The notes under the pieces: generated by a model
Told to the model about the DNA's origin: nothing
What the model saw: only the letters and a program-made list of their open reading frames with translations
Databases searched by the model: none
Origin: VRUE01 sp963729995
GTDB taxonomy: Bacteria; Actinomycetota; Thermoleophilia; Solirubrobacterales; 70-9
Assembly: GCA_963729995.1 (NCBI GenBank)
Contig: CAVSPF010000001.1
Span: forward strand, 62,001 to 126,000
Direction: 5' to 3'
Length of the DNA: 64,000 nucleotides
Translations under genes and position numbers: made by a program
In this document: positions 7,241 to 15,196 of the stretch, piece after piece
Position numbering within the stretch: position 1 is the first letter of the stretch
Layout: each line of letters begins with the position of its first letter

Positions 7241-9699
7241 CAGCCGGCAGTCTTCTCGATCGTCACCGCAACCGCCGCGCTGTTCAGCAGGCCGTTCGCA
7301 TTGCCCTCGGACGTTCCCTCGATCAGGAAGCAGACCCCGTCACTCATTCGCTCTTTGACGGCCACCCGCGCCTGAACGCTCGTCCCGTTCTGGGCCACGC
7401 TCACCTTGTCGCCGGTCTTCAGCCCGAGCCGGGTCGCATCTGCCACCGACACCTCAACCCGCTGCTGCGGCTGCAAGAACTTCAACGGTGGGTTCAGCTC
7501 CGTGATCGGCCCTGCCCAGAGGTCCCGGTATGTCCCCAGCGTCAGTTTGCCGCTGGAGCTCGCGGCGGGAGGGGCGTCCGGCACGGGGTCCCCGGACACT
7601 CTGCGCGAAAGCGCGTCCGGGGACCCCGTGCCGGACGCCCCCGCGGGCAGTGAGGAGGCGGCGTCGCGATCTTGCCAGCGGATGCCGCGGCCGGCGATGG
7701 CTGCGTCGTCGATGCCGGCGTAGAACGGGACCGCGTCGGTGAGAGCTTCGAGGGCCGAGGGCTGGGACGAGATGCCGGTGTCGTGGCCGAGGGCCAGCGA
7801 GAGCTCGGCGAGGACGCCCCAGTTGGGGCGGATGTCGCCGGGGCGGGAAGCGCTGGGCCGGACGCGCTGGAGGCGGCCGTCGGGGTGGGTGACCGTCCCG
7901 TCTTTCTCGGCGTGGGTCTCGAGCGGGAAGACGATGTCCGCCTTGGCGGTCGTGGCGTTCTCGAACATCGAGAAGGCGATGACGTGGCCGGCCGCGTCGA
8001 GGGCGCGCTCCCAGGCGTCGGTGTCGGGGAAGTCGCGCAGCGGGTCGACGCCGAAGAGGACGACCGATCTCAGCTCCCCGGACTCCAGAGCGGCGCGGAT
8101 CTCCTCGCTGCTCTTGCCGGCCGTAGCCTCGCCCAGGCCGGGGCCGGCGTCCGGCAGGCAGCCGACCTCGCGCAGGCCGCGCGCATTGGCCAGCTCGGGG
8201 ATCTCGAGCAGGCCGGAGCGCTCCTTGCCGGCAAGGCCCAGGGTCGTCGCGACGTCGAGCAGCGCCCGCAGTGCTCCCTCGCCCTCGCGGCCGATCCGCT
8301 CTCCCCAGACCACCACGACGCTCTCCGCACCCCGCAGGACGTCCGCGACCGGCGCGGCGGCGCCGCCCTCGCTCGCGAGACGCAGGCAGGCGGCCAGCTC
8401 TGAGAGGAAGAGCGTGGCGCCGCCCGGCGCATAGCGGGTTGCCGCCTCGGCGCCGCCGTCGAGAGCCATCGGGTGGTCGGTGGCAACGGCCAGGCGGGCG
8501 CCGTTGCGGCGCATCGCCTTGCGGATCCGAAGGTCGAGGATCGGCGAGCTGTGCAGCGGATCGGTGCCGACGACCAGGATTGCGTCGGCCTCGTCGATGT
8601 CGCGCACCCGGGCCGAGAGCTCGGGGCGGGAGAGCTGCAGCAGCGTCTCCCGGGCCGGCCCGCCGGAGATGCGCGAGTCGATGTGGGGAGAGCCGAGCGC
8701 CTCGCGCAGGAGGCGCTGAATCAGGTAGCCCTCCTCGTTGGAGGCGTCGCCGACGATCGCCGCACTCGCGCCGTCCGCCGTGTGCAGAGCCTCGGCCGCA
8801 CTGGCAATCGCTTCCTCCCAGCAGATCTCCTCGCCGCTGCGCAGTCGCGGTCCGCTCACCCGCTCCTCGGCGGCGAACATCCCGAACCCGTAGCGGCCGC
8901 GGTCGCAGAGCCAGCCGTCATCGACCTCGGGGTTGTCGCGAGCGAGCACCCGTTTGACCTGCTCGTCGCGCACCGTGAGCCTGACGTTGCACTGGCTGGG
9001 GCAGAGCGTGCAGACCGAGCCGGCCTGCTCGATGTCCCAGGGGCGGGCCCGGAAGCGGTAGGTGTAGCTGGTCAGCGCCCCGACCGGACAGAGGTCGGTG
9101 ATGTTGCCGTGGAAGGGGGCGATGTAGGGGCGGTCGTCGAAGGTGCCGACGTAGGTGCGGTCGCCGCGCTCCAGCAGCTGCAGCTGGGCATCCTCGGCGA
9201 CCTCCTGGCTGAAGCGCACGCAGCGGTAGCAGAGGATGCAGCGCTCGCGGTCGAGCGCCACCAGCGGGCTGAGCGGCAGCGGCTTCTCGAAGTGGCGCTT
9301 GGGGTCGGTGACGCGACTCTTGCCGGGCCCCCAGCCCATCGAGATGTCCTGTAGCGGGCACTCGCCGCCCTTGTCGCAGACGGGGCAGTCGAGCGGGTGG
9401 TTGACGAGCAGGAACTCGACGACGGCGTTCTGCGTCTCTTTGACCTGGTCGGTACGGGTGTGGACGACCATCCCGTCGCGGACCGGCGTCGAGCAGGAGG
9501 TCTGCAGTTTGGGGATCCCCTCGATCTCGACCAGGCACATGCGGCAGGCGCCAACCGGGGCCCCGAGCTTCGGCTCGTAGCAGAACACCGGGATCTCGAC
9601 GTCGCCCTTGCGGCAGGCGTCGTGCAGCATCTCGCCCTCGATCGCGGTGATCTCGCGACCGTCGACGACGATCGTCACCTCGCGGCTCTTGGCGCTCAC
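7240..9699 (-). CDS. nuoG: NADH-quinone oxidoreductase subunit G
   Basis: Large iron-sulfur subunit with a molybdopterin-oxidoreductase-like body, 819 aa. GTG at 9699 overlaps the nuoF stop (GTGA); the product starts SAKSREVTIVVDGREI. Cluster ligands in order: the N-terminal [2Fe-2S] set (FCYEPKLGAPVGACRMC), HPLDCPVCDKGGECPLQD, CILCYRC for the [4Fe-4S] N5/N4 region, and CTLCPSQCNVRL with a downstream WLCDRGRYG, which matches the extra N7 cluster found in some bacteria. A Ser/Pro/Gly-rich stretch at about residues 687-710, encoded by a perfect palindrome, separates the molybdopterin-like body from the C-terminal aspartate-decarboxylase-like fold (NPPLKFLQPQQRVEVSVADA). Confidence 0.95.
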   Translation of the reverse strand: MSAKSREVTIVVDGREITAIEGEMLHDACRKGDVEIPVFCYEPKLGAPVGACRMCLVEIEGIPKLQTSCSTPVRDGMVVHTRTDQVKETQNAVVEFLLVNHPLDCPVCDKGGECPLQDISMGWGPGKSRVTDPKRHFEKPLPLSPLVALDRERCILCYRCVRFSQEVAEDAQLQLLERGDRTYVGTFDDRPYIAPFHGNITDLCPVGALTSYTYRFRARPWDIEQAGSVCTLCPSQCNVRLTVRDEQVKRVLARDNPEVDDGWLCDRGRYGFGMFAAEERVSGPRLRSGEEICWEEAIASAAEALHTADGASAAIVGDASNEEGYLIQRLLREALGSPHIDSRISGGPARETLLQLSRPELSARVRDIDEADAILVVGTDPLHSSPILDLRIRKAMRRNGARLAVATDHPMALDGGAEAATRYAPGGATLFLSELAACLRLASEGGAAAPVADVLRGAESVVVVWGERIGREGEGALRALLDVATTLGLAGKERSGLLEIPELANARGLREVGCLPDAGPGLGEATAGKSSEEIRAALESGELRSVVLFGVDPLRDFPDTDAWERALDAAGHVIAFSMFENATTAKADIVFPLETHAEKDGTVTHPDGRLQRVRPSASRPGDIRPNWGVLAELSLALGHDTGISSQPSALEALTDAVPFYAGIDDAAIAGRGIRWQDRDAASSLPAGASGTGSPDALSRRVSGDPVPDAPPAASSSGKLTLGTYRDLWAGPITELNPPLKFLQPQQRVEVSVADATRLGLKTGDKVSVAQNGTSVQARVAVKERMSDGVCFLIEGTSEGNANGLLNSAAVAVTIEKTAG
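7571..7641. repeat. Perfect 27-bp-arm palindrome inside nuoG
   Basis: Arms 7571-7597 and 7615-7641 are exact reverse complements over 27 bp. The 17-nt centre (7598-7614, ACTCTGCGCGAAAGCGC) can fold further as GCGC-GAAA-GCGC. It is read in frame as residues 687-710 of NuoG in an interdomain linker. The centre closely matches those of the elements in nuoJ and holB while the arms do not, the pattern expected of a mobile or recurrent palindromic element rather than a gene-specific structure. Confidence 0.92.
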
Positions 9700-11018
9700 G
9701 GCATTGCTCCGATCGTCTCCGCGGCACCCTGCACGGCAGCGATCCTGCTCACCTCGTCGAGCGGCGGGCCTGCCTCGGCGATCACCTGCTCGAACTCGTC
9801 GCGGAACTTGCTCACCATCGCCGAGACCGGCATCGCCATCGCGTCCCCCAGCACGCAGAGGCAGTGGCCCATGATGTTCTGCTGGACGGAGCTGATGATG
9901 TCGAGGTCCATCGGCGTCGCCTCGCCGCGCACCACCCGCTCCAGCATCTTCACGGTCCAGTTCGTCCCCTCGCGGCAGGGGGTGCACTTGCCGCACGACT
10001 CGTGGTGGTAGAAGCGCGCGGTTCGCAGCGCCATGTGGGGGATCGAGACGCGATCGTCGGCGACGATGATCGAGCCGGAGCCCAGCATCGAGCGCGCCTC
10101 GGCCATCGCCTCGAAGCTGTAGGGGAGGTCCAGCTCGGCCGGTGTGAGGGGCGGCGAGGAGGAGCCCCCGGGGTAGAAGGCCTTCACCTCGTGGCCCTCC
10201 TCCGGGCCGCCCGCCAGGTCGAAGATCAGCTCCCGGATCGGGGTCCCCAGCTCGACCTCGTAGTTGCCCGGGCGCTGGACGCAGCCGGAGATCGAGACGA
10301 CCTTCGTTCCCGGCGACTGCTCGGTGCCGAAGCCGCGGAACCACTCGGCCCCGTGGGCCACGATGCGCGGCACGTTGGAGAGCGTCTCCACGTTGTTGAT
10401 CAACGTCGGCCCGCCGTAGAGGCCCTGCACGGCGGGGAATGGCGGCTTCAGCCGTGGGTTGCCGCGCTTTCCTTCCAGGGCATCGAGCAGCGCCGTCTCC
10501 TCGCCGCAGATGTAGGCGCCGGCGCCGCGGTGGACGACGAGCTCCAGGTTGGAGCGGCTGCCGAGGATGTCCTTCCCCAGGTATCCGGCCTCGTAGGCTT
10601 CGGCGACGGCCGCGTCGAGGACGCCGGCCTGGAGGTCGTACTCGCCGCGGATGAAGATGAAGGCCTTCGAGATGTCGGCGGCAAGCGCCGCCAGCGCAAT
10701 TCCCTCGATCAGCTGGTGGGGATTGCGCAGCATCAGCTCCCGGTCCTTGAAGGCGCCGGGCTCGGACTCGTCGGCGTTGCAGCAGAGGTACTTCTGCATC
10801 TCGCCGCGCGGCAGGAAGGAGGCCTTTTTGCCCATCGCGAAGCCTGCGCCGCCGCGGCCGCGCAGGCCGGAGTCTTCGAGCGCCTTGAGGATCTCGTCGC
10901 CTTCCAGCTCCTTGTAGGCCTTCCGCAGCGTCGTGTAGCCGCCGTATCCCTCGTAGCCGGCAAGGGTGCGCAGGTTCGGATCGGCCGCGTTCTTGAGCAG
11001 GATGCGCGTCTCAGGCAT
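9696..11018 (-). CDS. nuoF: NADH-quinone oxidoreductase subunit F
   Basis: NADH- and FMN-binding subunit with cluster N3, 440 aa. The ATG at 11018 (MPETRILLKNA) overlaps the nuoE stop by 8 nt. The glycine-rich FMN site GLRGRGGAGFAMGKK is at about residues 51-65; CNADESEPGAFKDR and ICGEETALLDALEGKRGNPR are nucleotide-site signatures; the [4Fe-4S] ligands are in ESCGKCTPCREGT near residue 350, with the fourth Cys in GHCLCVLGD. It is the entry point for electrons from NADH. Confidence 0.97.
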   Translation of the reverse strand: MPETRILLKNAADPNLRTLAGYEGYGGYTTLRKAYKELEGDEILKALEDSGLRGRGGAGFAMGKKASFLPRGEMQKYLCCNADESEPGAFKDRELMLRNPHQLIEGIALAALAADISKAFIFIRGEYDLQAGVLDAAVAEAYEAGYLGKDILGSRSNLELVVHRGAGAYICGEETALLDALEGKRGNPRLKPPFPAVQGLYGGPTLINNVETLSNVPRIVAHGAEWFRGFGTEQSPGTKVVSISGCVQRPGNYEVELGTPIRELIFDLAGGPEEGHEVKAFYPGGSSSPPLTPAELDLPYSFEAMAEARSMLGSGSIIVADDRVSIPHMALRTARFYHHESCGKCTPCREGTNWTVKMLERVVRGEATPMDLDIISSVQQNIMGHCLCVLGDAMAMPVSAMVSKFRDEFEQVIAEAGPPLDEVSRIAAVQGAAETIGAMP

Positions 11019-11643
11019 CGGCGTCCCCTGCCAGCGGGCGCTTCTCCAGGGCCTTCTCGGGCAGCACGTCGGCGCCTGCCTTGAGCTGCTCGATCGCGGT
11101 CGCCGCGTCGCCCGGCTCCAGCGGCCCGAAGTAGCGCTCGTCGATCGAGGCCATCGGGGCGATGTCGCAGGCGCCAAGGCACTCGAACCCGGTCACGTAG
11201 ACCTCCCCGTCCGGGGACGTCGTGCCGTGCTGGGCGTGCTCGCGATCGCACTCGGCCGCCTCGCAGAAGGCGGTGAGCAGCTCGTCGCCGCCCCGCATCC
11301 AGCAGCTGATGTTGGTGCAGACCGCCACCTTGTGGGTGCCGACCGGCTCGGTGTGGAAGAGGTCGTAGAAGCTGGCGACCGATTCGAGATAGGAGGGCGT
11401 CACCTTCATCACCGCCGCGGCCTGGCGAATTCCATCCGGCGTGCACCAGCCGTAGCGCCTCTGCACCGCCCACAGCGCCGGGATCGAGGCCGATTTCCGG
11501 TCCGGATACCGGCCCATCAGCTGCTCGATGTGCTCGCGCAGCTCCGCCGGGCAGTCGACCTCATGCAGCTCCGGAATCTCCTCCGGGGCCCGGTCGGGCA
11601 CCCGCCCCTCGGTCAGCGCCGCATCGACCGGCAGCCGGCTCAC
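11011..11643 (-). CDS. nuoE: NADH-quinone oxidoreductase subunit E
   Basis: Thioredoxin-fold [2Fe-2S] subunit (cluster N1a), 210 aa. The four ligands are visible as Cys109, Cys114 (CTNISC) and Cys155, Cys159 (FECLGACD). The N-terminal helical domain carries ALWAVQRRYGWCTPDGI, and VASFYDLFHTEPVGTHKV leads into the cluster. ATG at 11643 overlaps the nuoD stop (ATGA); the 3' end overlaps nuoF. The order C-D-E-F-G is the standard one. Confidence 0.96.
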   Translation of the reverse strand: MSRLPVDAALTEGRVPDRAPEEIPELHEVDCPAELREHIEQLMGRYPDRKSASIPALWAVQRRYGWCTPDGIRQAAAVMKVTPSYLESVASFYDLFHTEPVGTHKVAVCTNISCWMRGGDELLTAFCEAAECDREHAQHGTTSPDGEVYVTGFECLGACDIAPMASIDERYFGPLEPGDAATAIEQLKAGADVLPEKALEKRPLAGDADA

Positions 11644-12827
11644 CGGTCCACCCCCCCCAGGATCGGGTCCAGCATCCCGAGGCTGGCGATCAAGTCGGCC
11701 ACGTAGCCGCCAACCGCCATGTCGCGAAAGCTCTGCAGGTTGACGAACGAGGCGTCGCGGATGTGCACCCGGGCCGGCTTCGAGGAGCCGTCGGCGACGA
11801 CGAAGCAGCCCAGCTCGCCGCGCGGCGACTCGATCGAGTAGTAGACCTCGCCGGGCGGCACCCTGTAGCCCTCGGTGACCAGCTTGAAGTGGTGGATCAG
11901 CGACTCCATCGAGGTCGAGAGCTCCGAGCGGGGCGGCAACACGTACTTGCGGTCGTCGGCGATGTGGGGGCCCTCGGGCAGGCCGTCGAGCGCCTGCTCG
12001 ATGATCCGCACCGACTCGACCATCTCGGCCAGCCGCACCCGGTAGCGGTCGTAGTTGTCGCCCACCGTCCCCACCGGGATCTTGAACTCCATCTCCGGGT
12101 AGGCGAGGTAGTCGAAGGCCTTGCGCAGGTCCCAGGGCTCGCCGGCGGCGCGCAGCAGCGGCCCGGTGACGCCCAGCTCCAGCAGCCGCTCACGCGGCAC
12201 GATCCCGACCCCCTTCGTCCGCGAGAGGAAGATCTCGTTGCGGTCGAGCAGCGCTTCGTACTGGCCCACCCGCACCGGCATGTCGGCGATGAACTCGCGC
12301 AGCTTCGCCTCGAAGCCGAGCGGGATGTCCTCGATCACGCCGCCGACCTGGAAGTAGCGGGTGTGCATCCGCTGCCCGGTCGCCATTTCGAACAGGTCGA
12401 GGATCTTGTCGCGCTCGCGGAAGCAGTAGAAGAGCATCGACATTGCGCCGAGGTCCAGCGCGGTCGTGCCGAGCCAGACGAGGTGGGAGTGGATGCGGTT
12501 CAGCTCCAGGAAGAGCGTCCGCAGGTACCTGGCGCGGGGCGGGATCTCCAGCCCCACCAGCCGCTCGACCGCGCCGCAGTAGGCCTCCATCTGGAAGAAG
12601 TAGGAGACGTAGTCCATCCGCTCCACGAAGGGGATGACCTTCCAGTAGCTCTTGTCCTCGCAGGACTTTTCGATCCCGGTGTGGACGTAGCCGATCACCG
12701 GCTTCAGCTCCCGCACGATCTCCCCTTCGAGGTCGACGACCAGGCGCAGCACCCCGTGCGTGGCCGGGTGGTGCGGCCCGATGTTGATCGTCATGACCTC
12801 CGTGCGGTCGACGGTCATCTCAGCCAT
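11640..12827 (-). CDS. nuoD: NADH-quinone oxidoreductase subunit D
   Basis: 49-kDa-type subunit forming the quinone site with NuoB, 395 aa. Signatures: NIGPHHPATHGVLRLVVDLEGE near the N terminus, with the His pair at the quinone site, GYVHTGIEKSCEDKSYWK, and ESPRGELGCFVVADGSSKPARVHIRDASF with a C-terminal LGMLDPILGGVDR. It is related to the NiFe-hydrogenase large subunit but lacks the metal cysteines. ATG at 12827 overlaps nuoC by 8 nt; an alternative in-frame ATG lies three codons in (MTVDRTEV). Confidence 0.97.
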   Translation of the reverse strand: MAEMTVDRTEVMTINIGPHHPATHGVLRLVVDLEGEIVRELKPVIGYVHTGIEKSCEDKSYWKVIPFVERMDYVSYFFQMEAYCGAVERLVGLEIPPRARYLRTLFLELNRIHSHLVWLGTTALDLGAMSMLFYCFRERDKILDLFEMATGQRMHTRYFQVGGVIEDIPLGFEAKLREFIADMPVRVGQYEALLDRNEIFLSRTKGVGIVPRERLLELGVTGPLLRAAGEPWDLRKAFDYLAYPEMEFKIPVGTVGDNYDRYRVRLAEMVESVRIIEQALDGLPEGPHIADDRKYVLPPRSELSTSMESLIHHFKLVTEGYRVPPGEVYYSIESPRGELGCFVVADGSSKPARVHIRDASFVNLQSFRDMAVGGYVADLIASLGMLDPILGGVDR

Positions 12828-13428
12828 AGCGGCGCTCGTTGTAGGTGAAGGTGACGGGCTCGCCGCCGACCGGGAAGTCGCGGCGCTGCGGCCAGCCGAC
12901 GTAGTCCTCGGGGAGCAGGATGCGGGTCAGGTCGGGGTGGCCGCGGAAGACGATCCCGAAGAAGTCGAACACTTCGCGCTCCTGGAAGTTCGCGGTCGGG
13001 AAGAGGTCGACGCAGGAGTCGATGGACGGGAGTCGCTGGCCCGCGGGTCCTGTCGCCGCAGGGGACCCACCATCCCCTGCGGTAGCTGAAGCTTCCTCGG
13101 GGATGGTCCCCCCTACGGCGCCACCCGCGGGAGAGGGGTCTTCCAACATCGCTTTCACCCTGAGCCGCTCGACGCGGTCCCGGTTGAGCAACTCGTAATG
13201 GACCCCGAAGCGGGGGGAAGCTGGCAGGTAGTCGGCGGCGTGCAGGCTGGAGAGGAAGCTGTAGCCCTGGCCCGGCGCGTCGCGCAGCCAGCTGAGCACG
13301 GCGATGACCTGCTCGGGGTTGGCGATCAGCGTGGCCTGGCCGCGATCGAACCCGGTGTCCAGAACGGCTCCGGGGTGATCCGCTTCGATCTCGCCGCGGA
13401 TCAGCTCCAGGCCCGGCGCGTCAGGCAT
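12820..13428 (-). CDS. nuoC: NADH-quinone oxidoreductase subunit C
   Basis: 30-kDa-type subunit, 202 aa from the ATG at 13428 (MPDAPGLELI), which overlaps the nuoB stop by 8 nt; an upstream in-frame ATG at 13452 would add eight residues. The family signature NFQEREVFDFFGIVFRGHPD, followed by RILLPEDYVGWPQRRDFP, lies in the C-terminal half. Between the N-terminal alpha-beta domain (FGVHYELLNRDRVERLRVKA) and this signature lie about 40 Gly/Ala/Pro-rich residues, roughly 98-137, much of it encoded by a palindrome at 13040-13131. NuoC usually has a short connection there. Confidence 0.94.
   Translation of the reverse strand: MPDAPGLELIRGEIEADHPGAVLDTGFDRGQATLIANPEQVIAVLSWLRDAPGQGYSFLSSLHAADYLPASPRFGVHYELLNRDRVERLRVKAMLEDPSPAGGAVGGTIPEEASATAGDGGSPAATGPAGQRLPSIDSCVDLFPTANFQEREVFDFFGIVFRGHPDLTRILLPEDYVGWPQRRDFPVGGEPVTFTYNERRYG
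13040..13131. repeat. Nested palindromic element inside nuoC
   Basis: Outer arms CCCGCGGGT (13040-13048) and ACCCGCGGG (13123-13131) are exact complements. Inside, CCGCAGGGGA and TCCCCTGCGG (about 13057-13083) form a second perfect 10-bp hairpin, and the block before the centre can alternatively pair with the GGGGATGGTCCCCC block at about 13099. The centre contains AGC-TGAA-GCT. The element encodes about residues 100-130 of NuoC, in a linker before the conserved C-terminal domain. It resembles the nuoG and nuoJ elements in design (long arms, small hairpin with a purine-rich loop), with a different centre sequence. Confidence 0.75.
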
Positions 13429-14089
13429 GGGCCAGCTCTCGGGCGGCTTCATAGGCGTCGACCGCCTCCGGGCTGGGCCTGCTCGCCGGCCCGCCGCGCG
13501 CCCACTCCTCGGTTCCGACGGCGTCGTAGCGCAGCCGCCAGCCCTGGTCGGGGTTGCCCATGATCTTGCGCTGCAGCTTGTTGAAGCCGTAGAGCACCGC
13601 CTCCGGTCGCGGCGGGCAGCCGGGGATGTGCATGTCGATTGGCATGAACTTGTCGGCGCCCTGCACGACGGCGTAGTTGGAGAACATGCCGCCGCTGGAG
13701 GAGCAGGCGCCCATCGAGATCGCCCACTTCGGCTCCAGCATCTGGTCGTAGAGGCGGCGGACGATCGGCGCCATCTTGATCGAGACCCGGCCCGAGAGGA
13801 TGATCATGTCGGCCTGCCGGGGAGTGGAGCGCAGCGTCTCGGCGCCGAAACGGGCGATGTCATAGCGGGCGGTGACGATCGAGATCGGCGCCTCGATCGC
13901 GCAGCAGGCGAGTCCGAAGCCGAGCGGGAACATCGAGTTCGCCCGCGCCCAGTTGAGCATCTTGTCGAACCTGGTCATCACGACCCGTTCCTCGACGTAA
14001 CGCTCCAGCTCCTCGCCCTCGAGGTCGCCGCGCAACATGTCCCGGGCCCGCACCTGCTGCGCGCGCATCCGCTGGCGTTCTATCTCCAA
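13421..14089 (-). CDS. nuoB: NADH-quinone oxidoreductase subunit B
   Basis: Subunit carrying the terminal cluster N2 next to the quinone site, 222 aa. Ligands: the tandem Cys62-Cys63 in GFGLACCAIEA, Cys129 in SMGACSSSGGMF and Cys158 in HIPGCPPRPEA. The N terminus has a charged 35-residue extension before MTRFDKMLNWARANSMFPL. The ATG at 14089 lies 10 nt inside nuoA. The C-terminal 40 residues after QGWRLRYDAVG are variable. Confidence 0.97.
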   Translation of the reverse strand: MEIERQRMRAQQVRARDMLRGDLEGEELERYVEERVVMTRFDKMLNWARANSMFPLGFGLACCAIEAPISIVTARYDIARFGAETLRSTPRQADMIILSGRVSIKMAPIVRRLYDQMLEPKWAISMGACSSSGGMFSNYAVVQGADKFMPIDMHIPGCPPRPEAVLYGFNKLQRKIMGNPDQGWRLRYDAVGTEEWARGGPASRPSPEAVDAYEAARELAHA

Positions 14090-14457
14090 TCCAGCGCTCC
14101 CTTGCGCCAGACGTAGGCGAACGCGACGAGAAGCAGGGCGACGAAGAGCACCAGCTCGCCGAGCACGAAGACGCTGTCGGCTCTCTTCAGGATCACCCCG
14201 ATCGGGTAGAGGAATACGACCTCGATGTCGAAGAGGATGAAAAGCATCGCGATCAGGTAGAAGCTGACGCCGAAGCGGACGCCGCGTGCTGCTGCGACCG
14301 GGATGCCCGACTCGTACGGCTCGCCTTGGCGACGGCTTGCCGCCGTGGGCCGCTTCGGCCGCTTCGGGCCGACGAGGTGGTTGAGCATGACGAAGGCCCC
14401 TCCCACGGAGAGGCCGAGGAAGGCAAAGACGAGTATCGGCAGGTAGATCTTCAGCAT
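14080..14457 (-). CDS. nuoA: NADH-quinone oxidoreductase subunit A
   Basis: First gene of the complex I operon; small three-helix membrane subunit, 125 aa from the ATG at 14457 (MLKIYLPILVFAFLGLSVG). The family signature PYESGIPVAAARGVRFGVSFYLIAMLFILFDIEVVFLYP is clear, with conserved acidic residues in the loop and FDIE. The stretch PKRPKRPTAASRRQG precedes it. A 25-codon upstream extension is possible in frame but is Arg-rich and not conserved in character, so I chose the internal ATG. No strong Shine-Dalgarno is seen. Confidence 0.95.
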   Translation of the reverse strand: MLKIYLPILVFAFLGLSVGGAFVMLNHLVGPKRPKRPTAASRRQGEPYESGIPVAAARGVRFGVSFYLIAMLFILFDIEVVFLYPIGVILKRADSVFVLGELVLFVALLLVAFAYVWRKGALDWR

Positions 14458-14681
14458 TGGAGGGTCCCGCGTGCGGAGCTGGCTCGTTTGGGCGTGCGCC
14501 CGCCGCTCCCGCGCGCAGCCGGTGTTATACACCCACCTTGTGACAACTTGCTACATAGTGATTTTCCGCATCAGCAAGCCGAATCCCGACTCCCTTGGGC
14601 GGATATAGCGATGGATCAGGCCCTTTTCGACCCCGATCGGGACCGCCCAAACCCGCCGCTTTCGCCCGGACGGATCCAGCG
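14458..14681. promoter_or_regulatory. Intergenic region between nuoA (minus) and a divergent membrane protein gene
   Basis: This 224-nt gap must hold the start of the nuo operon. On the minus strand a TATAAC (14529 to 14524) is a plausible -10, about 67 nt before the nuoA start. A TTGTCA lies upstream of it but only 11 nt away, too close for a standard -35. The segment 14524-14580 is clearly richer in A/T than its surroundings. On the plus strand TATAGC near 14605 is a weak -10 candidate for the rightward gene. No structured RNA was recognised. Confidence 0.35.
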
Positions 14682-15116
14682 ATGACGGAGGCTCATCTCG
14701 CCGTCGGGACGGTGCTGATTGCCCTCAATCTGGCCGCGGGCGCGGTCGGCGGCGTCGCCTGGTTCCGCGACCGGCCCTCGGTGCCCTTCTGGTATCTGAT
14801 GCGCGCCGCCCAGGTCTCGGTCTTCGTGCAGGCGACGCTTGGCGGCCTGCTCGTCTTCACCGGCCACAAGGCGCCAAGCAACCTCCACTACCTCTACGGA
14901 ATCCTTCCCCTCCTCGTTTCCTTCCTCGCCGAGGGGGCTCGCGCCGGCGCCGCCGACCGCGAGCTGCGCGACGTCGACTTCGAATCCCTACCCGCCGACG
15001 CCCAGCAGTCGCTCGCCCTTGCCATCGTCCGCCGCGAGATGGGGATCATGGCCGTCAGCTGCGGCGTCATCTTCTTTCTCGCCCTGCGAGCGGCCACCAC
15101 AAGCGGCGGCCTCTGA
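14682..15116 (+). CDS. Small four-helix membrane protein of unknown function
   Basis: 144 aa from the ATG at 14682 (MTEAHLAVGTVLIALNLAAG); an upstream in-frame ATG at 14595 adds a Pro/Arg-rich stretch that does not look like protein. Four hydrophobic segments are visible: residues about 6-26, 38-60, 68-85 and 122-140, with a charged region EGARAGAADRELRDVDFESL between the third and fourth. No enzymatic motif is seen. It is transcribed away from the complex I operon across a 224-nt gap, so a link to respiration is possible but is only positional. It ends before a hairpin shared with the next convergent gene. Confidence 0.7.
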   Translation: MTEAHLAVGTVLIALNLAAGAVGGVAWFRDRPSVPFWYLMRAAQVSVFVQATLGGLLVFTGHKAPSNLHYLYGILPLLVSFLAEGARAGAADRELRDVDFESLPADAQQSLALAIVRREMGIMAVSCGVIFFLALRAATTSGGL

Positions 15117-15128
15117 GCCTCCCGCTGA

Positions 15129-15174
15129 CGATTGGCGAGTTGACCACCCTCAAAGGGGGTGAATGCGCCAATCG
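15129..15174. terminator. Nested hairpin between convergent genes, probable bidirectional terminator
   Basis: Perfect 9-bp arms CGATTGGCG (15129-15137) and CGCCAATCG (15166-15174) enclose a second hairpin, CACCC (15145-15149) with GGGTG (15157-15161). It sits between the stop of the membrane protein gene at 15116 and that of the convergent deazaflavin oxidoreductase at 15197. There is no U-tract on either strand, so termination would rest on the stem alone, which is common in high-GC actinobacteria. Confidence 0.6.
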
Positions 15175-15196
15175 CCGGATCGGCAGCGGCCGAGCT

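Noticed and set aside
14541..14546. TTGTCA (minus strand) as -35 of the nuo operon
   Set aside because: Only 11 nt from the TATAAC -10 candidate; a usable spacer is about 16-18 nt.
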